From Aldrovandia affinis (taxonomy: Eukaryota; Chordata; Actinopteri; Notacanthiformes; Halosauridae), in the NCBI GenBank assembly GCA_029706075.1, contig JAINUG010000138.1, forward strand, positions 2,666,001 through 2,730,000: a stretch of 64,000 bases of DNA. The letters run 5' to 3'. Of this stretch, positions 21,131-30,952 are shown in pieces (the first letter of the stretch is position 1; each line of letters begins with the position of its first letter). Position numbers and translations under genes: made by a program. The notes beneath the pieces were generated by a model, which worked only from the letters and a program-made list of their open reading frames with translations, was not told where the DNA came from and searched no databases.

Positions 21131-21577
21131 TGTGGAGGAAGACATTTTGTATCAAGTTGGGATGCTAGACCACATCCACAGGGGATGTAGACACTAATTA
21201 ACTCAGTGTGACGCTGAAGTTTGGAGTGGTCAAAGGAACAATTTCAAAGGAACATTTGTTCTTTTGTAACGTTTCCCCCACGGCAGGAAACCTCCTTCCC
21301 ATTGGTTTAAGACCATTGGAGGGCTGTTCTAACAACCTGTTATATCTTCATGTTAGCCTATAGCTCCATTTACCTGTAAGTTAGCGCCCTGTTACTTCCC
21401 CCTTGTGATTGTTCCCTCCCCTTCCGTTGTGTTGGATATAAATATCCATTTGAATTTGAAGGCGGGAGATTCGCTGTCCTGTGTGACACGGGTCTCCATG
21501 CAGCTGTTCGTAATTAAAGCTTTAATACTGTTTAAAGAAATTCTCTCTGATCCTACTGAGTTTTAATTTCCACGACA
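21131..21577 (+). repeat. 3' LTR, 447 bp
   Basis: It begins TGTGGAGGAAG directly after a purine tract (21119-21130) and ends TTCCACGACA at 21577, followed by the AGGC duplication. A TATA-like gatataaatatcc lies near 21434 and an AATTAAAG possible polyadenylation signal near 21511. The last ~50 bases recur inverted at 6105-6155. Confidence 0.8.
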
Positions 21578-21689
21578 AGGCCTAAAGATTTTAAATAAAA
21601 CCACACAAAGTGGAATCTGCAATAAAATGCAGCATCTGCTTGTTTAAGTTAATCTCAGTTTTAAGGGATTGTATATTAGCCTTCCATCA

Positions 21690-22265
21690 CTTCCTGATTC
21701 ACTAGGGTATAAAAATGTGGTAACACACAAAATCCCTTCATCATCCATCACCATGGTGGAAAGAACTGTCAAATCAAAAGACAGATGGTTGTTGACCTAC
21801 ACAAGTCAGGTAATGGGTACAAAAAAATACATAAACAGGGCAATAATAATAAAGTTTAAAACACCTGGAACAGTTGCCAGGAAGAGGACACAAGTGTATG
21901 TTGTCCCCATGCACAGTGAGGAAGGCGAGGGAGGAACATAGTTCAAGAACTTTGACTGCAGACTTTAGTTGCATCTTGGGGTCACAAAGTTTCAAAATCA
22001 ACCATAAGATGCCATCTCCATAACAATAGGCTCTTTGGAAGGGTTGTACTGAGAGCTACCCAGTGTCTGGAGTTTGCTAAACATCATGGGAACTATGACT
22101 GGAACTTGATGCTATGATCAGATTAGACCCAAATGTAGGTTTTTGGCCATGTACACCATCAGCATGTTTTGCATCAAAGAGGGATGCATACCAGGAAAAG
22201 CACCTCATACTGACCTTTAGATATGGTGGTGGATCATTGATGCTTTAGGGCTGTTTTGCTGCCAG
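21690..22265 (+). pseudogene. Tc1-like transposase remnant
   Basis: Broken frames give the successive Tc1 blocks. HTH-region residues (VERTVKSKDRWLLTYTSQVM) appear in 21669-21941. They are followed by a linker, FGRVVLRAT-like sequence, EFAKHHGNYDWNLML, and FRYGGGSLML near 22222-22250 in shifted frames. The sequence stops just before the catalytic DNDPKH motif, where a CR1-like repeat begins. At least four frame breaks are needed. No terminal repeats were found. Confidence 0.7.
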
Positions 22266-22454
22266 TGGTCATAAGAACATATAATGACAATCACAGGCCA
22301 TTAAGCCCATCTAGGCTCATCATTTCCTCATATAAAGAATATCCAGTACTACATTAAGCCTGGACTTGAATACCCAAAGTGTTTCTGCCTTAACTACCTG
22401 ACCTGGAAAGCTGTAAAAAAACGTCCTGCTATCCGTGTGGAATTTACCTTTAAC
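22266..22454 (-). mobile_element. CR1/Rex-like LINE, 3' part, first half
   Basis: Reading ataagaacatataatgac, aggccattaagcccatc and gaatttacctttaac, it matches the first half of an antisense CR1-like consensus common in fish. The second half continues at 23845. A repeated TTTAAC (22449-22454 and 23845-23850) marks where a 1,390-bp block was inserted. Confidence 0.55.
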
Positions 22455-22629
22455 CCCATAATGATCACCGGTCCACCGCTGGGCCATCTACATCACATAA
22501 CACATTCTCCTTTCAAAATCACAGTTAAATTACTTTATTTATTTAAGCAAACCCTAATTTTTTTGACAGAAAGCCCAACACACATCATCACTGACATTCT
22601 AAGCAAGTACAGCCTATTAAGCATTGAAA

Positions 22630-23150
22630 GTTATTGAATACAATGATGCCTGCCTTACCTTTAAGATTCTCCAGGTGTTGCCACCCCTGCACTACAGTGG
22701 AAGAACTACATGTGCAAATGAGAGGAAAGACTGTTGTCCCCTACAGAAAAAAAAAGCCAATTTACATTTTCTGCCCAGTCATCTCATTTTTGGAATACTA
22801 TACCCACAGACATCAGATCAAGCGACAATTATCACACCTTCACACAAAAACTGAAGTCTTGGCTGAAAGGAAATCAACACTGTCCCCATTGAACCCTGTA
22901 ATGTTGTAAATAGAAAGTGTCTGATTATGAACTTTATGAATTTTTTGCTGTTGTTTCTGGCCTACACTCTTTTTATATTCTTCTATATTGAAATGTAATG
23001 TACTATAATCTGTAACTATCTTGTATCAATCTTTTACCTGCCAAGGGACTACAGATGAAAACTAGCTATCGAGCTAACTCTGGCATTGTACCCATTGATG
23101 TGCGGATATGTTGACCATGTGCTGCCCCTTTTAAATAAATAAATGTACTG
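22630..23150 (+). mobile_element. LINE 3' end (L2/jockey-like), ORF tail and UTR
   Basis: Frames near 22634-22909 give the end of a non-LTR polymerase ORF, with a LKSWLKGNQ-type block in broken frames. The 3' region with tgccaagggactacagatga and a terminal ttttaaataaataaa follows. It lies inside the 1,390-bp block that splits the CR1-like repeat. Confidence 0.5.
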
Positions 23151-23844
23151 AAAATATGGGCATGTGTTATATGCACAGACAGTGTGGAATTTCATATTTT
23201 CCACAATACATGCCAATTCACACCAACTGCGATGTCACAAAAGTCCAGAATCAAGGCAGGGTATTCTAGGACAATAGCTACTCCTTAACTTTGGTGAAGT
23301 TTAGAAGTCCCAAAATATGACAGATCGTTGATAATGTGGGTGATAAATCACTGTAAGGGTCTAACAAACAAAAGTAGTGATGCTGTTTTGTCACAAGAGC
23401 AAGCCAAATCGAGTTCCAAAGTTCTCTGCACTTTATATTGCCAACAACAGCAGAGATGTCATTCTCCTGGGTCTACGAGATATGTGAGTATGTTTGACAT
23501 AGGAAGGCTTGTATCCTCGTGATGGTAAATCTTTGCTACAAAATAAGCACACATCCATCATTCTGATAAGTATTAGCCAAACAGACCCCTCTGAATAGCA
23601 ACCAGTGCCACAAGTAATATGATCATGTGGCATGATCCAGGGGCATAATTGATACTACTTCCCTCCTTATATGCTGAAATTTGTCGATTGTTCTAACCAA
23701 TGGGTTATTTGAGGACCCCTATAAACTAAATTGTGCTTCCTTTCAAATGATACCAAATTTAGGCATGTGGTCAGTTGTTGAACTATGTACTGTTGGGTTT
23801 GGGTATATCCAAATAGGCACGGAATGCACAAAATAGTTTAATGG
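23151..23844. other. Unassigned part of the inserted block
   Basis: There is no recognisable coding or known repeat. It lies between the LINE tail and the resumption of the CR1-like repeat, so it probably arrived with the same insertion. Confidence 0.4.
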
Positions 23845-24010
23845 TTTAACTAATTTCCACCTGTGTCCTCTTGTTCTGCTAACTGAATGTACCTCAAAAA
23901 CATTTGGGTAGTTCACTTTGTTATTCCCTTTTAGGAATTTATAAACCTCAATCATATCCCCCTTCTCTGTTTGCTAAGCTTGAATAGATTGAGGGCCAGA
24001 TCTGCTAGGA
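23845..24010 (-). mobile_element. CR1/Rex-like LINE, 3' part, second half
   Basis: The sequence actaatttccacctgtgtcc, aatttataaacctcaatc and atatcccccttctctgtt continues the consensus exactly where 22454 stops. Confidence 0.55.
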
Positions 24011-25048
24011 TAGTTGCAGCACAAAGATGGTCACGATTTTCTTGCAAATGCAAATAGTGACATATTAATGACTAATAGGTTCTAATTACACAATCAAATA
24101 AATTAAACACCCTCATTTGCAATTGTGCGGTAGGAGACACCCATAAAAAGTGTCCAAAACAATAAGGCATGTTTACACATCCAGATCACAAAGCACCAAG
24201 ACATGAATATGGAACGGGAAAAAGACACTGGCTACAATAGCCGAGTGAACAAACACTGGACGCAACACAACCAAATACCCACAGGCAAAAAAGTGACAGT
24301 CACAAGTTTGATTTACAAAATTATATAAATAAAGGATATACTTACATAGAACAGAACAGAAGCAAAACAAGGTCCCCATGCTGTGCCTATTCTAAACAAA
24401 GGAAAACAAAGGAAAGCTGGTTTAAAGCCACACAGCAAGCAGACATCCAAAAAGCACAAAGAAATACATAAAGGGCAAAATGGTTCAAGAAAACAAAAAG
24501 TTTCATAGACAAAACAGCACTCCCTCTGGGGTGCAAGTCAGCCTTTTTAACTTCATTGGTAGGGCGCAATATGCCATAATCGAGCCAATTGGACAGGCAT
24601 CTCTGGAATGTTCCCTTGGGCGTGGTTTCTATCAGGGCAATCAGGCAGGAATCAAGCGAACAAATGGCACCAGCTTGTCCTCCACGACGCCGTGCGTAAT
24701 AGAAGGTCACAGATCATCTGAAAGTAAAACTGTATTCATGATTCATTCTAATACCTCCTGACCAACATATGCACAGTAAGATAATTGTTCAAATTCATAA
24801 CTGCGGTTTTAAACTGACTGCTAGCTGATGACAAATTAGTCAATAGAAATCCTGCATCCTTTCTTATAATTTGTATTTTAAGTTCTAGTAAAAATGTTTG
24901 CTATATAGAATATCTATTTAAAATTCTGATTTAGCAGTCTGTAGATACAGTTATTCCTGAAAATAAAGGATGGCATGTCGTGACATGAACCAGGGTACTT
25001 GGCAAAAACAAAGTCGAACTGCAGGACTCCATATGACCTCTGCTACTG
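24011..25048. other. Unassigned; possible minus-strand LTR at about 24130-24711
   Basis: Minus-strand frames here are long but compositionally odd. The minus-strand sequence starting TGTGACCTTC at 24711, with a CCACGCCC box, a TTTATTTATATAA stretch and a TG-rich end, looks LTR-like. I could not find matching target duplications or a second border. Confidence 0.3.
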
Positions 25049-25430
25049 TTACTCTTTGTATTTGACCTTGCAGCTAATTACCCACTCTGAAACAACTCCT
25101 GTAATCCCTACTGACTTCATTTTGAGAATGAGCCTCTCATGTGGTACCTTGTCAAATGTTTTTTTAAAGTCCAAATATATAATATCATAAGAATGGTTCA
25201 AGTCAAAACACTTTGTAGCTTCCTCAAAGAAGTCCAGGAGGTTTGCTAGGCATGACCTTCTGCTCAGAAAACCATGTTGGCTCTCCCTTAAAATACGATT
25301 ATTTTTCAGGAATAATTCAAACTTCTCCAAAATAATACATTCCAGTATTTTACATGAAATGCAGGTTAAACTAACAGGCCTATAAATCCCTCGATCAGTA
25401 CAGTCCTCCTTCTTATATATTAGAATTATA
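25049..25430 (-). pseudogene. CR1/Rex1-type reverse transcriptase fragment
   Basis: The 93-codon frame (25330-25049) contains RESQHGFLSRRSCLANLLDF and then IIYLDFKKTFDKVPHERL, which correspond to reverse-transcriptase blocks 3 and 4 (the first catalytic Asp is in YLDF). In another frame, the bases up to 25430 encode a VSLTCISCKILE block just upstream. It is 5'- and 3'-truncated. The matching 3' part of a similar LINE at 22266-24010 has the same orientation and may belong to the same original insertion. Confidence 0.75.
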
Positions 25431-25432
25431 TA

Positions 25433-25735
25433 CTACAGCAAGAAGGTCCTGGGTTTAATCCCGGCCGGGACCTTTCTGTGTGGAGTTTGCATGTTCTCCC
25501 CGTGACCACGTGGGTTTCCTCCAGGTCCTCCTGTTTCCTCCCACAGTCCAAAGACATGCATGTTAGGCTAACTGGAGAGTCTAAATTGCCCATAGGTATG
25601 AGTGTGTGAGTGAATGGTGTATGTGCTCTGCGACCTGTCCAGAGTGTATTCCTGCCTCTCACCTAATGTATGCTGGGATAGGCTCCAGCCCTGCCACAAC
25701 CCTGACCAGGAATAAGCGGGTTAGATAATGAATGA
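25433..25735 (+). mobile_element. SINE-like teleost repeat
   Basis: The head cagcaagaaggtcctgggtt with taatcccgg resembles a tRNA B-box region. The body has the well-known gtttgcatgttctccccgtg, tttcctcccacagtcc, caaagacatgcatg, tctaaattgccc, and ccctgaccaggaataagcgg blocks. The same repeat is at 34075-34361. It ends in a short GAATGATTGAATG tail. Confidence 0.8.
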
Positions 25736-25846
25736 TTGAATGCTTCCAGTCAACTGGTATTTCTCCAGTGTTTAGGGATTGCATACAAATATTTCTCAAT
25801 GGTTTATATATCATTTCCCTAAGTTATTTGAGTACTCTATGATATA

Positions 25847-27425
25847 CAGTAGACTCTGTTTTTATTCATACCCTTGATAACAAACAACAAACAAAACAGA
25901 TTGTATAAAATAAACTATATGAGGAATGAGCTTTATTTTATGCTCACAAAATTCTGAAAATTATATTCTTTAATAATAATGCATTGGCACGAACCATAAT
26001 TGAATGGTTCACAAATTATCTATTTTGTTCCCAGAAAAATCAAGAATCACAAATATTCACACCCTTGTTCTCAATACTTTGTGGTTCCTCCTTTAGCCAT
26101 TATAACAGCAAGTAGTCCCCTTCAGTAGTGTTGTAGGAGGTTATGGAACTTTTCGGGGATTCCTCAACCATTCCTCCATGCAGAATTGATGTAGTTCCTT
26201 CAGATTCTTGCACTGCTTTTTTGAGTTCAAACCACAAATGTTCAATTGGATTCAGGTCTGGAGACTGAGATGGCCACATCAGGACATTGATCTTGTCCAC
26301 TAACCATTTCTTAGTTGTTTTGGATGTATGTTTGGGATTGTTGTCTTCTTGGAAGGTCCATCTGCGACTAAGGTGTAGCTTCCTGGCAGAGGGAACAAAG
26401 TTTTTGGACAAAATGTCTTGGTACATGCTGGAGTTCATGGTTCCATCTATTTTAATAAGGACCCCAGGGCCTGTGGATCCAAAACAACCCCAATGCATTA
26501 AAGATCCACCACCATGTTTCACCGTAGGCATGAGGTGCTTTTCAACATTACTTGCATTCTTTGAACACAAAACATAAGGGTGATGTGCATGTCCAAAAAC
26601 CTTGATTTTTGTTTCATCTGATCAAAGGACATGGTTCCAATTGTAGTTCAGATGCAATTTTGCTAATTCAAGACGCCTTTTTCAGTGAATTGTCTTCAAA
26701 AGAGGCTTCCTTCTTGCATCTCTGGCATAAAGGCCATTGTCATGTAGGCGTCATCAAATGATAGCTTTAGACACCTTGTAACCCCAAGATGCCAGGTTGT
26801 TTTGGAGATCTGAACTGTGCCCCTTGGACTTATTTTTGTCTTTTAAACCATCCATCTCACTACACATGGGGGCAAGATAGACTTGTGTCCTCTACCTGGC
26901 AGGTTAGCCACTGTCCCAGTGGCCTTACACTTCCTAATAATTTACACAACAGTGGAAAGTGGTATCTTTTTACTTTTACAGATTTTTTTGTAGCCATCTC
27001 CTGATCTGTAGAGGTCAATAACCTTTTGTTTGATGCTTTCAGGGAGTTATTTGCCTTTCACTATAATGATGGCTGACCACAGTATTCCAAATGTGTGTTC
27101 CCTCCTTTTTATACCCTAGGGAAACAGGAAACCATTGTAGGCCACTGTATAGTTATATAACCTTCCAATGAACTTAAAATAAGTTGTATAGTTATGGAGA
27201 TTTGTTTTTGTTGGATTCAATTTAAAAGAAGGGGTGTGAATAATTGGGATACAGATGTTTTCTGGAAGAAAAAAAAAAGTTTTTCTGAACAATTTTATTA
27301 GTAATGTAGGTTTGGAATTTTGTTAAATTTGTGATCATAAAAATAAGGTTCATTACTTGTATAGTTTATTTTATATGATTTATTTTGTTCATCTTTATCA
27401 AGGGTATGAATAAAAAAGTATATTG
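25847..27425 (-). mobile_element. Near full-length Tc1-like transposon (1,579 bp) with long inverted ends
   Basis: The ends CAGTAGACTCT... and CAATATACTTT... both run into ttattcatacccttgata, then aacaaaacag/aacaaaataa, then tataaaataaactata. This gives inverted repeats of about 200 bp. TA flanks both sides (25845-25846 and 27426-27427). The length is that of an autonomous Tc1-family member. It lies on the minus strand with a broken transposase. Confidence 0.9.
26100..27085 (-). pseudogene. Tc1-like transposase, broken
   Basis: The longest frame, 26570-26100 (156 codons), carries the core of the DDE domain: VKHGGGSLMHWGCF, DNNPKHTSKTTKKWL with the second catalytic Asp, and SPDLNPIEHLW with the terminal Glu, at the usual spacing. 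Upstream, 27085-26570 still shows the HTH part and the first catalytic region but has stops and frameshifts. A nearly complete gene is present but inactive. It would have cut and joined DNA at TA sites through the flanking inverted repeats. Confidence 0.85.
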
Positions 27426-27505
27426 TATACCATCAGGGCCTGCTGCCTTATTTGTCTTAGGTTTTTGTCATTTTTCTGGGACTTCTCTGGTCCAGGGGCT
27501 CAGTT

Positions 27506-27590
27506 GATAAGATAAATGGCATAATGAACACCACCAGGTACCAGGACATTTTAGCCAAAAACCTGGTTGCGTCTGCTAGGAAGCTAGGAT
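27506..27590 (+). pseudogene. Short Tc1 transposase fragment
   Basis: The plus strand reads DKINGIMNTTRYQDILAKNL followed by VASARKLG, a stretch between the first and second catalytic Asp of Tc1 transposases. It resembles the fragment at 41340-41430. Nothing else of that copy is visible. Confidence 0.65.
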
Positions 27591-28077
27591 AGCTATGTTT
27601 ATTAGCTATAATAGCTTTCTTCTGTAAGTTTTCTACTTTCTATAGTATCCTGGTTGATAACTACAAATAGATGACACATAGTTATCTACAAATATATAAA
27701 TACTACCTAGCTTGGTAGATAGGCTAAGTTGGCTAGTTTAACCTGGTTTGATGTGGCAATTCTATAGCCAGCTAAATATCCTTTTAATATATCAATCATT
27801 ATCAGATCACTAATGTTATTACCCAATTGTATATTTATGTTTGTTCAGATTTTTCCCCATTGTCATATGAGTCTTCTTTAATACTGAAAGGCACTGAGAG
27901 ATTGAAAGGAGGACAGGGCAGAGGTGATCAGCAGATATCTAGTTATACAGGCAATTAGGAACATCTTAAGATAAGATATAAATGTCAGATAAGCTTGCCT
28001 AGTAATGCAAAGGTTAATAGAGTTACAGAAGACAGCAGTCTGTCCCAATTAGTGAAGCAGACATACAACAAAGTTAA
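27591..28077. other. No recognised feature
   Basis: AT-rich, with several TAGCTATA-type motifs between 27580 and 27770. There is no coding signal. Confidence 0.4.
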
Positions 28078-28296
28078 ATGAAGCTAAATTATTCAAAATA
28101 TATCGCACTGACAATCCGAATCTGCAATGCAAATTGTGAGAGAGACTTCTCCATGATAAACAGGGTAATACATAATTTTTGTGGCATTAAGTATACCAAG
28201 ATATGTAATCAGAACCAGATAGTCAAGTGTCATCTGTTCATCCCCTACCATGTTATCATGAGATATTTCAGTAATTTAATTTCTGTAATTACCTGA
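28078..28296 (+). pseudogene. hAT transposase C-terminal (dimerisation) relic
   Basis: The frame includes NANCERDFSMINRV preceded by a hydrophobic beta-like stretch (YIALTIRI). This corresponds to the S-N-A-x-C-E-R-x-F-S signature of the hAT dimerisation domain. The rest is short and diverged. No terminal repeats were found. Confidence 0.55.
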
Positions 28297-28785
28297 GAAA
28301 TCAGTTGCGAGTGGAACATCTGGCAGCCTGTTGAATAAGCCAACAGTCAGGGAATTCGGCAGGCAATGGAGGTTTTCTTATCCAACGAGGGATAACAAAC
28401 TGTGCAATAGGAAAAAAAATATTTCAAAAATGTTGCTTTTGTTGATTAATTGTTTGTTGTCTGTTTAATATTGTACAGTACATTTTTACACACAATACAC
28501 AATATATGATGGCTGATAGATCTTCGGTCAAGTAGATTGAATTCTGTAGGCTTTTATGGTCAGAAAATCTGATCAAAAATGAATGAAATTATCTTTCATG
28601 AACACAACAGGCTCCGTATTTCCACGTACCACAACTTGAATTGTGGCCCAACGCTCCAGAAAACAAAATCGAGGGGAAACAAAAGACAGGTTTTCACTCA
28701 CACATCAATCACCCCTATAACCATAACAAACTATATACAACTCCATTCCCTATAAATTGTACTTGATATACTAACCACACCCACT
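28297..28785. other. No recognised feature
   Basis: Non-coding AT-rich sequence. The part at 28600-28780 is somewhat richer in CA and may be the flank of the repeat that follows. Confidence 0.4.
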
Positions 28786-29025
28786 GCTACAGATTGTATC
28801 TGACTCATATAGGGTGGTTCTATAAAATAAATGTGGTTTTCAATCCTGTGGATTGTATCAGACTCATATAAGATAATTATGTAAGGAGATTTTGTAAGAA
28901 GGTTCTATAAGAATGAGTTGGATTTGAAATCCTGTGGATTTTATTGGACTGGCATAAGGTTATTCTATAAGTTTATAATTATGGTATCAAATCCTTTGGT
29001 TTGTGTCAGATGTATAAAGCCTGGA
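28786..29025 (+). repeat. Degenerate tandem repeat, 3 units of about 60-80 bp
   Basis: Each unit contains a variant of aatcctgtggattgtatcag, actcatataaggt and ggttctataag. Units begin near 28792, 28845 and 28928, with a fourth partial unit near 28990. Units are diverged by substitutions and small gaps. Confidence 0.65.
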
Positions 29026-29970
29026 ACGATAAGGGGACTTTGGTTATGGGAGTTTGTATTGGAAAATAGAGTCTGACTGAAAAAGGCATGACCCCAGTAG
29101 CAGAAAATGACACAATGACTCATTGCAAGTGAAACGAAAGGTCATCATGCTTCCCCTTTCTTTTTCTTTTGTGTAATCTCCTCTTTAGCAAACCGAGTAT
29201 TAGATTTAAACGTGACATTGGTCAGCAATGCCAAGAAGGGACTTTAACAAGCAATGAATCAACTTGTCACAGTAGGTTTGAAGATATGGAGCAAGAAAAC
29301 ATGGATTTTTAGTTTGAATGATTTTGTTGTTTTTTACTTCAGTGTATGCAGTCACTGTTGTGATGTCAACCAAACGTTGACTATAATTCTGTATGTAGGC
29401 TAAGAGACCGAATATACACACGTCAATAGTTTGGGAAAAATATCACCAATTAGACTTTTTCACTGACTTTCTTTTAAACATGCAAAGTTGTTTTCATTTT
29501 AATGTGACCCTTAATTCAATGCAATGTGCAAAATGACCCTCCTGCCTTGGGGGGTCACGGTGGTGCACATGTAATTGTCTTTTATTATGCATGCTCAAGG
29601 TCAATTTCTATCTGAGATGTGTTTCTTTGCCAATGCATTAAAATGTTAGTATTTTATCATCAAAAGACAGTAAGGCCCAATTGGCCATGCAATATTTTAT
29701 CCAGTAGAACAGCCTGAGGAACAGAAATATATGTTATGTCTGGGCCATAGTTTTTTTAATTTTGTACAAATTTTTTAACATTTGTACAAATGCAAAATCT
29801 TCAATGGCAATAATTTATACCAAAGTGTGTCCACAAAATTTAATTAAATATTTTAAAATATTATTCAATTAAATATAGTTTTTTATTTACAATACATTTC
29901 TAACAACAAAATTCCCATTGAAAGTGTATGTGAAACAAATATTGCTATTCAAGAAACAAATGTTTTTAAA
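29026..29970. other. No recognised feature
   Basis: AT-rich, especially 29740-29960. The frame at 29206-29421 (minus) has no recognisable domain. Confidence 0.4.
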
Positions 29971-30411
29971 TATAGTGTCACACGCCACGTGATAATCCCT
30001 GGACTGGAGCAGAGCAGCTGATGGTAATAACTGGCAGAGGAGTGGGGTTCTGCCGGTCTATGGACCGGATCTTTAATTTTTTCTGGGAGAGCAGGTTAAA
30101 ATAAAACAAAGGCAAACACAAATCTTCACCCTACTTGCCGCGAAGCTTTCGCACACATATCCAGTGACTTTTCAAGTGCTTCCCAAACCCATGCACACAG
30201 AGACACTCAAACATTTCAGTCCGAGTTCTCCAATCACCCCAAGGGCGAGAGGCAGACCCTCTTTCAGGGCGCCCTCTCGTTCTCTTTCACAATCACACCG
30301 AAGGAGAGAGGCGGACACTCTTAGTGTGCCCCCTCTCCCTCTTTCCCACGCTCACAGGAAGCACTCTACTCAGTCACTTTCGACAAACACACACAGAACT
30401 CAACATAGATT

Positions 30412-30458
30412 ACGCCTCCCAGAAGCTTGGATTACAGACGCGCACCACCAGGCCCGAC
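30412..30458 (-). other. 7SL RNA (SRP Alu-domain)-like stretch inside the LTR
   Basis: The minus strand reads gtcgggcctggtggtgcgcg, then tctgtaatccaagcttctgg, then gaggcg. This follows the 5' end of vertebrate 7SL RNA (GCCGGGCGCGGTGGCGCG, then CCTGTAGTCCCAGCTACT, then CGGGAGGC) over about 47 bases with few mismatches. The similarity stops sharply on both sides. It could be a captured piece of 7SL RNA or of a 7SL-derived SINE, or a chance match of moderate length. Confidence 0.45.
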
Positions 30459-30478
30459 AGAGTCACATCGAACACAAA

Positions 30479-30479
30479 C

Positions 30480-30543
<64 letters not shown>
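30479..30543. repeat. (GCAC)n / (ACGC)n microsatellite
   Basis: About sixteen perfect GCAC units. The strict purine-pyrimidine alternation is of the type that can adopt Z-DNA. It explains the poly-(HART) translations over this interval. Confidence 0.95.
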
Positions 30544-30952
30544 CAACTCAATACACAAACATGAATGACAGGACAAGACTAACTGATCTCCCACTCGCCC
30601 CACCTGCTCTTAAATAGGCTTACTTTCTGCCTGGCTCAGGTGGGACTCGTGAGGCAATCACCCGTCTATTATTCACTCACCCAATCACAATCACTCAACA
30701 CCAAACAATTCACATTCTCACACACAAACCCAATCAGTCAATTGAATTCCATATCAATTACCAATTAAATAATAATTAAATCAATTATGGCCTTTGGAGC
30801 AACCTTCCGGGCACCAGTTCATACTCTCACACCCTGAGAGTGCCAAACCTGCCCCTGGAAAGTCTCCCTGCTCCAAAGGCCTCCACAACATGGAACAACC
30901 AAGGCAACCCTGCCACTCCCATGTTGCAGAGACTGACGCCCTCCACATATAG

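Larger units (their letters stand above)
18370..21577 (+). mobile_element. Two-LTR endogenous retrovirus, internally decayed
   Basis: The 5' LTR starts TGTGGAGGAAG at 18370 and the 3' LTR starts identically at 21131. AGGC flanks both outer ends (18366-18369 and 21578-21581). A 4-bp duplication is typical of gamma/epsilon-type (class I) retroviruses. A primer-binding-site-like TGGTGTTACAAATGGGG follows the 5' LTR, and AAAAGGGGGGAT precedes the 3' LTR. The internal part is only about 2 kb and has no recognisable pol. A frame at 20116-20298 and a Trp/Cys-containing stretch near 20780 might be gag or env debris, but neither is convincing. The two LTRs share U3 but differ completely after about 19063 / 21478. 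Confidence 0.8.
29976..30947 (-). mobile_element. Solo LTR, 972 bp, with 5-bp target duplication
   Basis: Read on the minus strand it starts TGTGGAGGGCGTCAGTCTC at 30947 and ends GGCGTGTGACA at 29976. TATAG flanks both sides (29971-29975 and 30948-30952). Start and end are homologous to the LTR at 15520-16326. A TATA-like ctatttaag lies near 30617-30609. The presumed R/U5 part holds a (GCAC)n run and a 7SL-like stretch. The plus-strand frames 30164-30568 and 30324-30617 are translations of this LTR and not genes. Confidence 0.8.

Noticed and set aside
24130-24711. A further solo LTR on the minus strand
   Set aside because: One end looks plausible but no second border or target duplication could be found.
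26287-26577. 96-codon plus frame
   Set aside because: It is the shadow of the Tc1 transposase on the minus strand.
30164-30617. Two long plus frames with RTHARTHART repeats
   Set aside because: They translate a solo LTR read in antisense and its (GCAC)n microsatellite.
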